Source: an uncultured Clostridia bacterium
GTDB taxonomy: Bacteria; Bacillota; Clostridia; HGM11327
Assembly: GCA_905210525.1 (NCBI GenBank)
Contig: CAJLXE010000092.1
Span: 1 to 6,656, forward strand
Direction: 5' to 3'
DNA: 6,656 nucleotides
Shown: piece by piece, positions 1 through 6,405 of the stretch
How the letters are laid out: every line of letters starts with the position of its first letter
Position numbering within the stretch: position 1 is the stretch's first letter
Notes under the pieces: generated by a model
Seen by the model: only the letters and a program-made list of their open reading frames with translations
The model's database searches: none
Told to the model about the DNA's origin: nothing
Translations under genes and position numbers: made by a program

Positions 1-383
1 AGTACGGCGGATGGCTTCCCACAAAGGAATTCGAAGAGCAAGGTATAGAAGAAAGAATAGAAAGCTACGACAGCACTTCATTCTGGAATGAATTAATTCA
101 CCGACTGGCACTCAGAGATGTTGCCCTCACTCTCAACACGGACAATCCTGACATTGTTATGGAAGCGATACTGGACAGAACCGATGAATATGAAGAGTTT
201 TTTGAAAATAACGATTTAAGTAACGTAACAATAAAAAATATGAAGCCTATGAGAAAAAATTACGAAACGTTCCGCTCTATGGATATAGGCGAAGTTGATA
301 TGTGCGATTGCGACGACTGCACCAATGATGACGATGACGAACACGGATGTGATTGCGGTTGTGAACATCATCACACACATTGA
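1..383 (+). CDS. 3' end of an unrecognised protein with a Cys/His/Asp-rich C-terminal tail (partial)
   Basis: The frame is open from the left edge (first full codon at 3) to the TGA at 381-383, giving 126 residues of a longer protein. The ATG at 159 is internal: the frame continues upstream without a stop, and the upstream residues (YGGWLPTKEFEEQGIEERI, then FWNELIHRLALRD) look like ordinary folded protein rather than noise. I do not recognise the family. The body is acidic and helical in character, with no membrane segment. The last 26 residues (codons 303-380) are strikingly biased: six Cys, five His and eight Asp, including CDCDDC, CDCGC and an HHH run. Such tails can bind transition metals, but this is an inference from composition only. 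The gene is closed by its own terminator 22 nt downstream, so it does not belong to the nrdR operon. Confidence 0.8.
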   Translation, partial: YGGWLPTKEFEEQGIEERIESYDSTSFWNELIHRLALRDVALTLNTDNPDIVMEAILDRTDEYEEFFENNDLSNVTIKNMKPMRKNYETFRSMDIGEVDMCDCDDCTNDDDDEHGCDCGCEHHHTH

Positions 384-404
384 ATCACAATAAAAATCAA
401 CACT

Positions 405-431
405 CGCGGAGACATTGCGCTCCGCGTTTTT
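405..431 (+). terminator. Rho-independent terminator of the leftmost gene
   Basis: A perfect 7-bp G+C-rich stem, CGCGGAG (405-411) with CTCCGCG (420-426), encloses an 8-nt loop and is followed directly by TTTTT (427-431). It lies 22 nt after the stop codon of the leftmost gene. The reverse strand lacks a T tract after the stem, so it acts on rightward transcription only. Confidence 0.88.
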
Positions 432-490
432 GTATATGCAAAAACTTCGCATTGCAACGTATAAAGTTAAAATATTTAAGCAATAAATTT

Positions 491-592
491 CGCTCCCGAT
501 ACAGTATAAAATATTCCGTTTATCCCCCCGAATGAACAAAAAACAATTCTTTCTCGCATTGGTTTTCCGTCATACCGGTATGCGCTCCCGAT
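491..592 (+). repeat. Pair of 10-bp direct repeats CGCTCCCGAT
   Basis: CGCTCCCGAT occurs exactly at 491-500 and 583-592, in the same orientation and 92 bp apart start to start. The second copy directly abuts the palindrome at 571-582. Flanking bases differ, so this is not a longer duplication. It could be a paired protein-binding site or chance. Confidence 0.45.
571..582. repeat. Perfect 12-bp palindrome CATACCGGTATG
   Basis: CATACCGGTATG is self-complementary over all 12 bases with no loop. That suits a dimeric DNA-binding protein better than an RNA hairpin. It lies 79 bp upstream of the nrdR -35 box, so it could be a distal operator or an activator site. Symmetry stops at the next flanking base pair. 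Confidence 0.45.
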
Positions 593-626
593 GTCTGATA
601 TTTTGCAAATATTTTGTGTTGCACTT

Positions 627-642
627 CAGACAGACAGACAGA
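627..642 (+). repeat. (CAGA)4 tetranucleotide tract
   Basis: Four perfect CAGA units run from 627 to 642, ending 18 bp before the -35 box of the nrdR promoter. The tract is noncoding. Short tandem repeats at this position could change promoter-proximal spacing if they slip, though four units is a short tract. Confidence 0.6.
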
Positions 643-660
643 AAATATTATACACCGATA

Positions 661-689
661 TTGACAATTCAGATAAAAAATGGTAAACT
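661..689 (+). promoter_or_regulatory. Sigma-A-type promoter of the nrdR operon
   Basis: A perfect -35 box TTGACA (661-666), a 17-bp spacer and a -10 box TAAACT (684-689, four of six matches) are preceded by TGG at 681-683, which makes an extended -10 (TGn). The expected start near 696 gives a leader of about 32 nt before the nrdR ATG. No paired NrdR-box palindrome overlaps it, so autoregulation is not evident. Confidence 0.75.
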
Positions 690-713
690 TTAAATATATT
701 ATAAATTAATTCA

Positions 714-720
714 AAAGGAG
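714..720 (+). promoter_or_regulatory. Shine-Dalgarno site of nrdR
   Basis: AAAGGAG at 714-720 lies 7 nt before the ATG at 728. This is optimal spacing and fixes that codon as the start of nrdR. Confidence 0.85.
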
Positions 721-727
721 AAACCGT

Positions 728-1186
728 ATGAAGTGTCCATATTGTTCAACGCCCGATACGCGAGTTACAGACAGCCGTTCGGATGATGAAAACTGTTCTA
801 TAAAAAGACGCAGAGTATGTCCGAATTGCGGTAAAAAATTCACGACATACGAATATGTCGAAAGACCTACAATATATGTTGTGAAAAAAGACGGCAGAAG
901 AGAACTTTTCGACCCGGATAAAATAAAACGCGGTCTTATAAAAGCCTGCCAGAAACGTCCCGTTGCAATAGAAGAAATAGACCGCATAACAAATAAAATA
1001 AAAGAAAAAGTAGACTCTGCAATGGAAAAGGAAATAGATTCCTCGGTCATAGGCGAATACGTAATGCAGGAGCTTAAATCTTTGGACGATATCGCATATG
1101 TCAGATTTGCCTCGGTTTACCGCCAGTTCAAGGATATAAACAGTTTTATCGACGAAATAAATGAATACATAAAAAAACAGCATTAA
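728..1186 (+). CDS. nrdR: Transcriptional repressor NrdR
   Basis: NrdR is a cytoplasmic zinc- and nucleotide-binding repressor of ribonucleotide reductase operons. It senses ATP/dATP through its ATP-cone and so ties dNTP synthesis to supply. The 152 residues match the usual family length. The N-terminal zinc ribbon has its four cysteines at C3, C6, C31 and C34, with the family motif DSR at 15-17, the basic RRR at 27-29 and FTTYE at 38-42. The ATP-cone follows from about residue 49, beginning with the typical V-KKDG-R-E-FDPDKI segment and running to about 140. An extra cysteine at position 23, inside the ribbon loop, is not a zinc ligand in the family. The gene has a strong promoter and ribosome binding site and is first of a two-gene operon. 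No ribonucleotide reductase gene lies in the window, so its targets are elsewhere. Confidence 0.97.
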   Translation: MKCPYCSTPDTRVTDSRSDDENCSIKRRRVCPNCGKKFTTYEYVERPTIYVVKKDGRRELFDPDKIKRGLIKACQKRPVAIEEIDRITNKIKEKVDSAMEKEIDSSVIGEYVMQELKSLDDIAYVRFASVYRQFKDINSFIDEINEYIKKQH

Positions 1187-1189
1187 AAG

Positions 1190-2542
1190 ATGAATAATAA
1201 TAACAATATAAACAACAGAAGAAAACGGAACGATACAGGAAAACAGCGCAACGTCTCCGCAACGGTGCGGTCGGATATACGCCGTTCGGATTCAAATGCA
1301 ATCAAAAGACGCAATAAGACAAGGCGTTCCGCAAAAAGGAAGTCCGGAATAAGAATAGGTGGCTTTATTATACGCCCGAGACTTATAATAGGTTTGGCAA
1401 TAATTGTCGCGGCAATTATCATAATAATAAATATATCCCCAAAAGAACCGGAGTGCTATGAGCTTAACAAAAGCAGCATAACCATTTACGAAGATGCGCG
1501 GGCATTGCTTATAAAAAGCGAACGCGGGTACTCATATCCCGAGGAGTCAACGGTCATATCACGCGTAAATGACGGCACGCTTGTAAATTCCGGAGATAAA
1601 ATAGCGGTGATAAGAACGGCAAATTTTAACGACGACTGGTATGCACAGCTTGAAATTGCAAGACGAAACACAATAAATTATATGCTTGAAAGGCTTTCGG
1701 ACGAAAATGAAACGCTGAAAAACGCGCTTGATATCGTGGATTCGCAAATAGAAAGCATCTCAAATGATATGATAAATACTCTTGCATATGAGCCGTCACG
1801 GTATAATGAATATTCCGAAAAGCTCAGACAGCTTTACATCGAAAAGCGTGATATGGTTCTGGAGGTTTTCGGTACAGATAAAAACATTACCGATTATCTT
1901 AACAAGGAACAGATAATACAAGATAAAATAGATTCCTGCACACAGAACGTTTACGCACTTAAATCCGGCATGGTGTCGTATAATGCGGACGGATATGCCA
2001 ATTTGTACAATTATGAAAATATAGACGCCGTAACGCAAACCGCATTCCACAACATACTCAAAGATAATTGCTCTTTATCCATAAAAAACTCGCGATCCTC
2101 TTGTGATTATTTCATTTCGGATATGACTAAATGTTATATAATCATGGAAGGAACCGGAAATACGCTTAAATACATACAGGTCAACGATGAAGCAATTATA
2201 CGTATTGATAACGGCGACTTGCAGTATATAGCAACAGTGCGCAAAGCCGAACACGGCAGTGAAAGTTCCTTTATATCGGTTGAACCCATCGGTTCCTTTC
2301 CCGAAATGTACAGAGAGAGGACATTGGATATTACCGTACAGAAAACATGGTCCGGACTTGTGGTTCCCAAAGAACATATAGTCAAGAAAAAAGACAAAAC
2401 CGGAGTTTACGTGTATGCCGACGGCAAAAAAACTTTTGTGCCGATCACCGTACTTGTGGAAAATGAAAATGTAGTGATTCTGGATACTACTTCTGTCGAC
2501 AATACTTTTGTTCAGGGCATGATGATAGTTAAACAGAAATAA
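1190..2542 (+). CDS. HlyD-like membrane-fusion/adaptor protein, single membrane span
   Basis: The 450-residue product has the layout of the HlyD-type efflux adaptors found in Clostridia. Residues 1-64 are cytoplasmic and very basic, starting with an Asn-rich run. One membrane helix spans about 65-82. A first barrel-sandwich half follows around 115-143 (the V-DGTLVNSGDKIAVI stretch), then a helical hairpin-like region around 150-255, a second half starting near KSGMVSY (258), and a C-terminal beta domain with the GLVVPKEHIV motif (389-398). Such proteins normally sit outside the membrane and link an inner-membrane transporter to the envelope. No transporter is in this operon, and the role of these single-membrane adaptors is poorly defined. 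The start at 1190 is 3 nt after the nrdR stop and has no clear Shine-Dalgarno site, so translation is probably coupled. A GTG at 1265 is in frame but also lacks a site. The family call is solid; the partner is unknown. Confidence 0.8.
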   Translation: MNNNNNINNRRKRNDTGKQRNVSATVRSDIRRSDSNAIKRRNKTRRSAKRKSGIRIGGFIIRPRLIIGLAIIVAAIIIIINISPKEPECYELNKSSITIYEDARALLIKSERGYSYPEESTVISRVNDGTLVNSGDKIAVIRTANFNDDWYAQLEIARRNTINYMLERLSDENETLKNALDIVDSQIESISNDMINTLAYEPSRYNEYSEKLRQLYIEKRDMVLEVFGTDKNITDYLNKEQIIQDKIDSCTQNVYALKSGMVSYNADGYANLYNYENIDAVTQTAFHNILKDNCSLSIKNSRSSCDYFISDMTKCYIIMEGTGNTLKYIQVNDEAIIRIDNGDLQYIATVRKAEHGSESSFISVEPIGSFPEMYRERTLDITVQKTWSGLVVPKEHIVKKKDKTGVYVYADGKKTFVPITVLVENENVVILDTTSVDNTFVQGMMIVKQK

Positions 2543-2574
2543 TCCATAATAAAACATAATATGACTGATATTAT

Positions 2575-2606
2575 AAAACTGTGAACCCGGACTGGTTCAC
2601 AGTTTT
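2575..2606. terminator. Bidirectional intrinsic terminator between convergent operons
   Basis: AAAACTGTGAACC (2575-2587) pairs perfectly with GGTTCACAGTTTT (2594-2606) around the 6-nt loop CGGACT, a 13-bp stem. On the + strand it is followed by AGTTTTAT, and on the minus strand the TTTT at the stem base runs into ATAATAT. It lies 33 bp after the HlyD-like gene and 38 bp after the last ABC gene, so it can end both operons. Confidence 0.9.
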
Positions 2607-2643
2607 AGTTTTATATAAGCAAATCTCTTTTGAAATTAACATT

Positions 2644-4476
2644 TTACTCTTCATAATACTTTGCCTGCATGGAAAACATTTTCTTATAAATTCCGTTATC
2701 AATATCCAGAAGCTCCTTATGAGTTCCATACTCGGCTATTGTTGCATTCGCAAATACAGCAATCTTATCCGTAAAACGTGTTGAAGAAAGACGGTGCGAA
2801 ATGTAAATCGAAGTTCTTCCGTTTGCAAGGTCATGAAAGTTACGGTATATATTATACTCCGCAATAGGATCAAGAGCCGACGTAGGCTCATCAAATATTA
2901 CAATAGGAGCGTTACGGTAAACAGCACGTGCAATCGCAATCTTCTGTCCTTCCCCACCCGAAAGCTCTATTCCGTCCGGATCAAATTCTTTGTACAAATA
3001 TGTATCAGCACCGTGCGGCAAGGTTTTTATTCTGTCTTCAAGTCCGCTTTTCTTTATGGCGTCTTCAAGTCTTGCTTTGTCACACTCTGTGTCCATCGAA
3101 ATATTCTCTTCAACCGTAAAGCTGAAAAGAGAAAAATCCTGAAATACAACGCCGATCAAATTATAATACTCTTCCAACGGAATATCTTTTGCAGGTATTC
3201 CGTTGATTAAAATTTCTCCCGCCGTAGGTTCATAAAAACGGCAGAGCAATTTTACAAATGTAGTCTTTCCCGCACCGTTGACGCCGACAACAGATAAAGT
3301 CTCGCCTCGTTTAATTGTAATATTGATATGTTCAAGTATCATACGATCCGTTTTCGGATACATAAACGATACGTCACGAAATTCAATTTCCGCATTTTCT
3401 GTAATATCAATATGTGTATGTCCGCCGCTTTCCTTTGCTTGTCGGGCAAAATCAATGCATTTTCTGTAATCGCGCAAATACCATGATGTTTGAAAAATCA
3501 GATTCGACCAGTTGCTTGAAATTCCTATAATGCATGAAGAAAATGTTCCCGCGGCAGTCAGATACATTGAAAAATCGCCGACCGTCATCGATCTGTAAAT
3601 CACCTCCAAAGCCAGAATCAAGTAAATAGCCACATCCTGAATTATTGATATCGCACCGCCTATGCTTTGATTGCCGAGAACTTTCTTTAAATGATTTTTT
3701 TCAAAAGGATAAATTGTATTCTTCCAGCTTGCCTGTGCGCCGTTGTATATCCAATCCTCAAGATTATTTACACGCGCTTCCTTACCCATCTGAGCATCGC
3801 TCATAAGCGTCATGTAATATCTGTTTTCGCGGCTTGTCGTTATCCACTCTTCATTATGATTATACGATAATGTCTTAAATCTATAATCCACTATATATTT
3901 TGCAACCGACGTTGCAACTATTACCGCAAGTATTACGGGATTCAACGTCAAAACAACGGCGCCTATTCCGAATACGGTAAGGAAAGAGCCGACTATATCC
4001 GCAGAAAAACGGAGTACGCTGTCAAATCGGTTTTCCTGTGCAAGCCATATGTAGTCATGCATAACAGGATCTTCAAGTGTGGAGTAACTCATATCGGTTA
4101 CGGATTCAGCAAGAAGCTTCTGCATTTCAAAATTCAGTTTATTGTGCTCTGTTGAATCACCTCTTGATAAAAGCAATTCAATCAAACTTAGTATTAAGGA
4201 CAACGCAGCCATAGCAAATGCATATGCAAACACGAGTTTAAACCTTTTGCCATCGGTAATTTCGTTTAATATTTCACGGACAAAAAATATAGGAACTACG
4301 GTTTTTATACTTCTGACAATCAAAAGCGGAATACGATATAAAAATATTTTTTTGTCTGCTTTCCAAATAAATTTATACGCAAAAAATAAATTATTGAAAC
4401 ATTCTTTAAGTGCACCGTCACTTTCACGTTTCCGTCTCTTGTTTTGTGATGCACTTTTTTTATTTTGTTTTTTCAA
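2644..4476 (-). CDS. ABC half-transporter (membrane domain + ATPase), second gene of the exporter operon
   Basis: The 610-residue product is an exporter-type half-transporter. A Lys/Arg/Ser-rich cytoplasmic stretch (1-40) is followed by six predicted membrane spans (about 44-66, 80-103, 154-178, 180-196, 270-295, 298-322) and an ATPase domain from about 363. The ATPase is complete: A-loop Tyr373, Walker A GVNGAGKTT (398-406), Q-loop Gln446, signature LSGGEGQ (505-511), Walker B IVIFDE with catalytic Glu530, D-loop SALD (533-536) and switch His561. No peptidase C39 domain precedes it, so it does not process leader peptides. It presumably pairs with the product of the upstream gene to form a heterodimer. 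Translation starts at TTG (4476-4474), overlapping the upstream stop by 4 nt, behind a strong ribosome binding site. No in-frame Met is available before the first membrane spans. The substrate cannot be inferred; peptide or drug export is typical of the family. Confidence 0.93.
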   Translation of the reverse strand: MKKQNKKSASQNKRRKRESDGALKECFNNLFFAYKFIWKADKKIFLYRIPLLIVRSIKTVVPIFFVREILNEITDGKRFKLVFAYAFAMAALSLILSLIELLLSRGDSTEHNKLNFEMQKLLAESVTDMSYSTLEDPVMHDYIWLAQENRFDSVLRFSADIVGSFLTVFGIGAVVLTLNPVILAVIVATSVAKYIVDYRFKTLSYNHNEEWITTSRENRYYMTLMSDAQMGKEARVNNLEDWIYNGAQASWKNTIYPFEKNHLKKVLGNQSIGGAISIIQDVAIYLILALEVIYRSMTVGDFSMYLTAAGTFSSCIIGISSNWSNLIFQTSWYLRDYRKCIDFARQAKESGGHTHIDITENAEIEFRDVSFMYPKTDRMILEHINITIKRGETLSVVGVNGAGKTTFVKLLCRFYEPTAGEILINGIPAKDIPLEEYYNLIGVVFQDFSLFSFTVEENISMDTECDKARLEDAIKKSGLEDRIKTLPHGADTYLYKEFDPDGIELSGGEGQKIAIARAVYRNAPIVIFDEPTSALDPIAEYNIYRNFHDLANGRTSIYISHRLSSTRFTDKIAVFANATIAEYGTHKELLDIDNGIYKKMFSMQAKYYEE

Positions 4477-6287
4477 GAAGCATCTGCCTCCTCTGTATCT
4501 TTTTTTACATAATAATAAGCCTGTTTTTTAAACATATCCGCATAAATTCCGTCTTTTTCCATAAGTTCGCAATGCGTACCGCGCTCGACAAGTCTTCCGT
4601 CCGCAAATACAGCAACAGAATCGCAAAATTTAACGCTTGCCAGTCTGTGCGATATGTAAATAGAGGTCTTTTCTCCAATTATACTGTTAAAACGTTCATA
4701 GAGATTTGTTTCCGCTATCGGGTCAAGCGATGCCGTAGGTTCATCAAGAATTACTATCCGTGCCTCTTTATAATATGCCCTCGCGCAAGCGAGCTTTTGT
4801 TCCTCGCCGCCTGAAAATCTCACTGTTTCTTTATCGTATATGTTATCGAGTATAGTATCAAATCCTTTTTTCAATAATGAAATGCGGTTATTCAGACCGC
4901 TCTTCTCCACAGCATCAATAAAGCGTTCTTCATCGTATCGATTATTAAGAACAATATTTTCACGTATCGACGAAAGCCACAGCAACTGATAATCCTGAAA
5001 GACAACAGCCAATAATTTGCGGTAATCTTCAGGCTTTATCGTGGCAATATCCACACCGCCCACAAGAATCCTGCCTTTCGTAGGCTCATAGAGTTTACAG
5101 AGCAGTTTGATAAATGTAGATTTGCCCGCTCCGTTATAGCCTACAACAGACAAACGCTCTCCTGCTTTTATCTTGATATTGATATCCTTGAGAACATATC
5201 TGTCGGTATTCGGATACATAAAAGATACGTTTTCAAATTCAATGTCATATTTGCCGTTTGTAGGCTCATCTCCCGATATGGTTTCGCGTTCTTCGCCTTT
5301 ATGCTTTGTGTATTGAAGAAATTCTCTGTAATCATCCACATATTTTGAAAGGAGCGTCAGATTCGGGAAACGTTTTATCAGTCCTGTAAATGAACCTGTA
5401 AATGCCGTTACAGCTCCGAGAAACACGCTGAACGAGCCTATTGTTATTCCGCCTGATATGGCAAGATACGCACAATATCCGTAAATCACCACTGTCTGAA
5501 CAAAGCCCACAACCATACTCAAAACATCGTATTTAAGATTCTTGTTCTGTTTTTCATTAAAAATACTTAAATAACGTGAAGTTTCATTGTCAAATTTTTT
5601 TATAAGCCATTTTGAAGCGCCGTTTATACGCAATTCATTTCCGCCCCGTATTCCCAACATCATATCAAATATATATGAGTAACGTCTTGAAAAATGCGTC
5701 AGCAACGGTTCATATTCGTATCCTGTTTTATTTAATTTGCGGGCAATGTACGCGTTTATACCTATAACCGCCAAAATTATTGCAATAATAACCGGATGCA
5801 GCGATGCAACTATATAAGTATAACCCGCAAGCTGCACAGCATTGGAAATGAATCCCAACACAGTTTCTTCCGCAAATCTGTCAGGATTCAGTTGATCAAT
5901 ACAACGGTCTGCAAGCTCACGAACCTTGCCGTTCTCTAAATTCTCATAGTCCATATAAAGCCATTGTTTTTGATAATACATATCAATATCGTGTGAACAT
6001 TTTAACGATTTCATATTTCTGCACCGATCCAACACACGTGAAATAACGCTGAAAAAAACTATAACACCGGCATAAAGTGCAATATATTTCAGCGTTACAT
6101 CCGGACGGCGCTGCCCGGCGAGTTCATCAAGAATGTACTTTGGCATAATAAGCAGCGCAAACGGCTGAACGGTGTTTATTACGAATTGAATTATCATAAA
6201 AAAATACGTATTCCGAGCCAACTGCCAGGAATGATGAAACATAAAATTCATGTTTTTAAGAAAATTATTTGCCTTTTCCTTTTTCAT
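4473..6287 (-). CDS. ABC half-transporter (membrane domain + ATPase), first gene of the exporter operon
   Basis: The 604-residue product is the paralogous partner of the downstream gene and has the same architecture. Six membrane spans are predicted (about 27-48, 68-86, 143-163, 165-182, 255-279, 281-303) and the ATPase domain begins near 348. The NBD motifs are intact: A-loop Tyr358, Walker A GYNGAGKST (383-391), Q-loop Gln431, signature FSGGEEQ (491-497, Phe replacing the usual Leu), Walker B IVILDE with Glu516, D-loop SLD (520-522) and His547. The cytoplasmic loop DYENLENGKVRELADR (113-128) is the coupling-helix type segment common in clostridial half-exporters. The ATG at 6287 has GAGGG at 6 nt spacing. 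The stop overlaps the next gene as TTGA, which points to co-translation and a heterodimer. It acts in the cytoplasmic membrane as an ATP-driven exporter. Substrate unknown. Confidence 0.93.
   Translation of the reverse strand: MKKEKANNFLKNMNFMFHHSWQLARNTYFFMIIQFVINTVQPFALLIMPKYILDELAGQRRPDVTLKYIALYAGVIVFFSVISRVLDRCRNMKSLKCSHDIDMYYQKQWLYMDYENLENGKVRELADRCIDQLNPDRFAEETVLGFISNAVQLAGYTYIVASLHPVIIAIILAVIGINAYIARKLNKTGYEYEPLLTHFSRRYSYIFDMMLGIRGGNELRINGASKWLIKKFDNETSRYLSIFNEKQNKNLKYDVLSMVVGFVQTVVIYGYCAYLAISGGITIGSFSVFLGAVTAFTGSFTGLIKRFPNLTLLSKYVDDYREFLQYTKHKGEERETISGDEPTNGKYDIEFENVSFMYPNTDRYVLKDINIKIKAGERLSVVGYNGAGKSTFIKLLCKLYEPTKGRILVGGVDIATIKPEDYRKLLAVVFQDYQLLWLSSIRENIVLNNRYDEERFIDAVEKSGLNNRISLLKKGFDTILDNIYDKETVRFSGGEEQKLACARAYYKEARIVILDEPTASLDPIAETNLYERFNSIIGEKTSIYISHRLASVKFCDSVAVFADGRLVERGTHCELMEKDGIYADMFKKQAYYYVKKDTEEADAS
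4487..4494 (-). promoter_or_regulatory. Shine-Dalgarno site for the TTG-started ABC gene
   Basis: AGAGGAGG (4494 down to 4487) lies inside the 3' end of the upstream ABC gene, 10 nt before the TTG at 4476. It is the strongest ribosome binding site in the window and supports the TTG start. An out-of-frame ATG at 4483-4481 lies only 3 nt from it and opens a seven-codon frame. Confidence 0.75.
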
Positions 6288-6293
6288 ATATAT

Positions 6294-6298
6294 CCCTC
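6294..6298 (-). promoter_or_regulatory. Shine-Dalgarno site of the first ABC gene
   Basis: GAGGG (6298 down to 6294) lies 6 nt before the ATG at 6287-6285. It is weaker than the site of the downstream ABC gene but well placed, and it supports this start. Confidence 0.65.
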
Positions 6299-6341
6299 AA
6301 ACATGATGCAATATAATATATTCAAAAATATGTCCTGCACC

Positions 6342-6370
6342 ATTATACAGTTAATAATTCATAATATAAA
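6342..6370 (-). promoter_or_regulatory. Probable promoter of the ABC exporter operon
   Basis: On the minus strand a perfect -10 box TATAAT (6347-6342) is preceded, after 17 bp, by TTTATA (6370-6365), four of six matches to TTGACA. Transcription would start near 6335, giving a leader of about 48 nt. The -35 box overlaps the T tract of the upstream terminator. The region is AT-rich, so chance matches are a risk. Confidence 0.5.
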
Positions 6371-6405
6371 AATGTGCAGACCGATACTCTCATCAATCCG
6401 CACAT
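6368..6405 (-). terminator. Strong minus-strand terminator (or attenuator) upstream of the ABC operon
   Basis: Read on the minus strand, ATGTGCGGATTGAT (6405-6392) pairs with ATCGGTCTGCACAT (6385-6372) around the loop GAGAGT. The result is a continuous 14-bp stem with three G-U pairs, followed by TTTT (6371-6368) and an AT-rich stretch. On the + strand the three G-U pairs become A-C mismatches, so the structure belongs to leftward transcription. It lies 81 bp upstream of the first ABC start codon. It could end an upstream unit, or regulate read-through into the operon. Confidence 0.75.

Larger units (their letters stand above)
432..660. other. Noncoding spacer upstream of the nrdR promoter
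   Basis: No credible gene is visible on either strand between the terminator at 431 and the nrdR promoter at 661. The one long reverse frame here (216-539) is a shadow running into the leftmost gene. The spacer is AT-rich with a few GC-rich islands: a repeated 10-mer, a perfect 12-bp palindrome, a C6 run at 524-529 and a (CAGA)4 tract. An AT-rich inverted repeat, ATATTT-TGC-AAATAT, sits at 598-612. I recognise no riboswitch, T-box or tRNA here. Confidence 0.55.

Noticed and set aside
216..539. Reverse 107-codon frame across the leftmost gene and its terminator
   Set aside because: It is antisense to a well-supported frame, runs through a terminator hairpin, lacks a ribosome binding site and has a composition typical of a shadow frame.
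600..700. Possible NrdR-box pair in the nrdR promoter region
   Set aside because: ACACCGATATT at 652-662 is at best a loose half-site, and no second box at a suitable spacing is visible.
706..1183. Long reverse frames opposite nrdR (114 and 145 codons)
   Set aside because: They are shadows of nrdR, whose protein family is unmistakable. Neither has a start signal.
4410..4814. Forward frame of 134 codons across the junction of the two ABC genes
   Set aside because: It is antisense to both ABC genes and is Phe/Ile/Cys-rich in the way expected of reversed coding sequence.
2882..5269. GTAGG(C/T)TCAT recurring five times (2882, 3224, 4735, 5080, 5260)
   Set aside because: Read on the coding strand these encode Glu-Pro-Thr, mostly within the ATPase motifs DEPT and YEPT of the two paralogous genes. 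The recurrence is mainly due to conserved protein sequence and codon choice, not a DNA repeat element.
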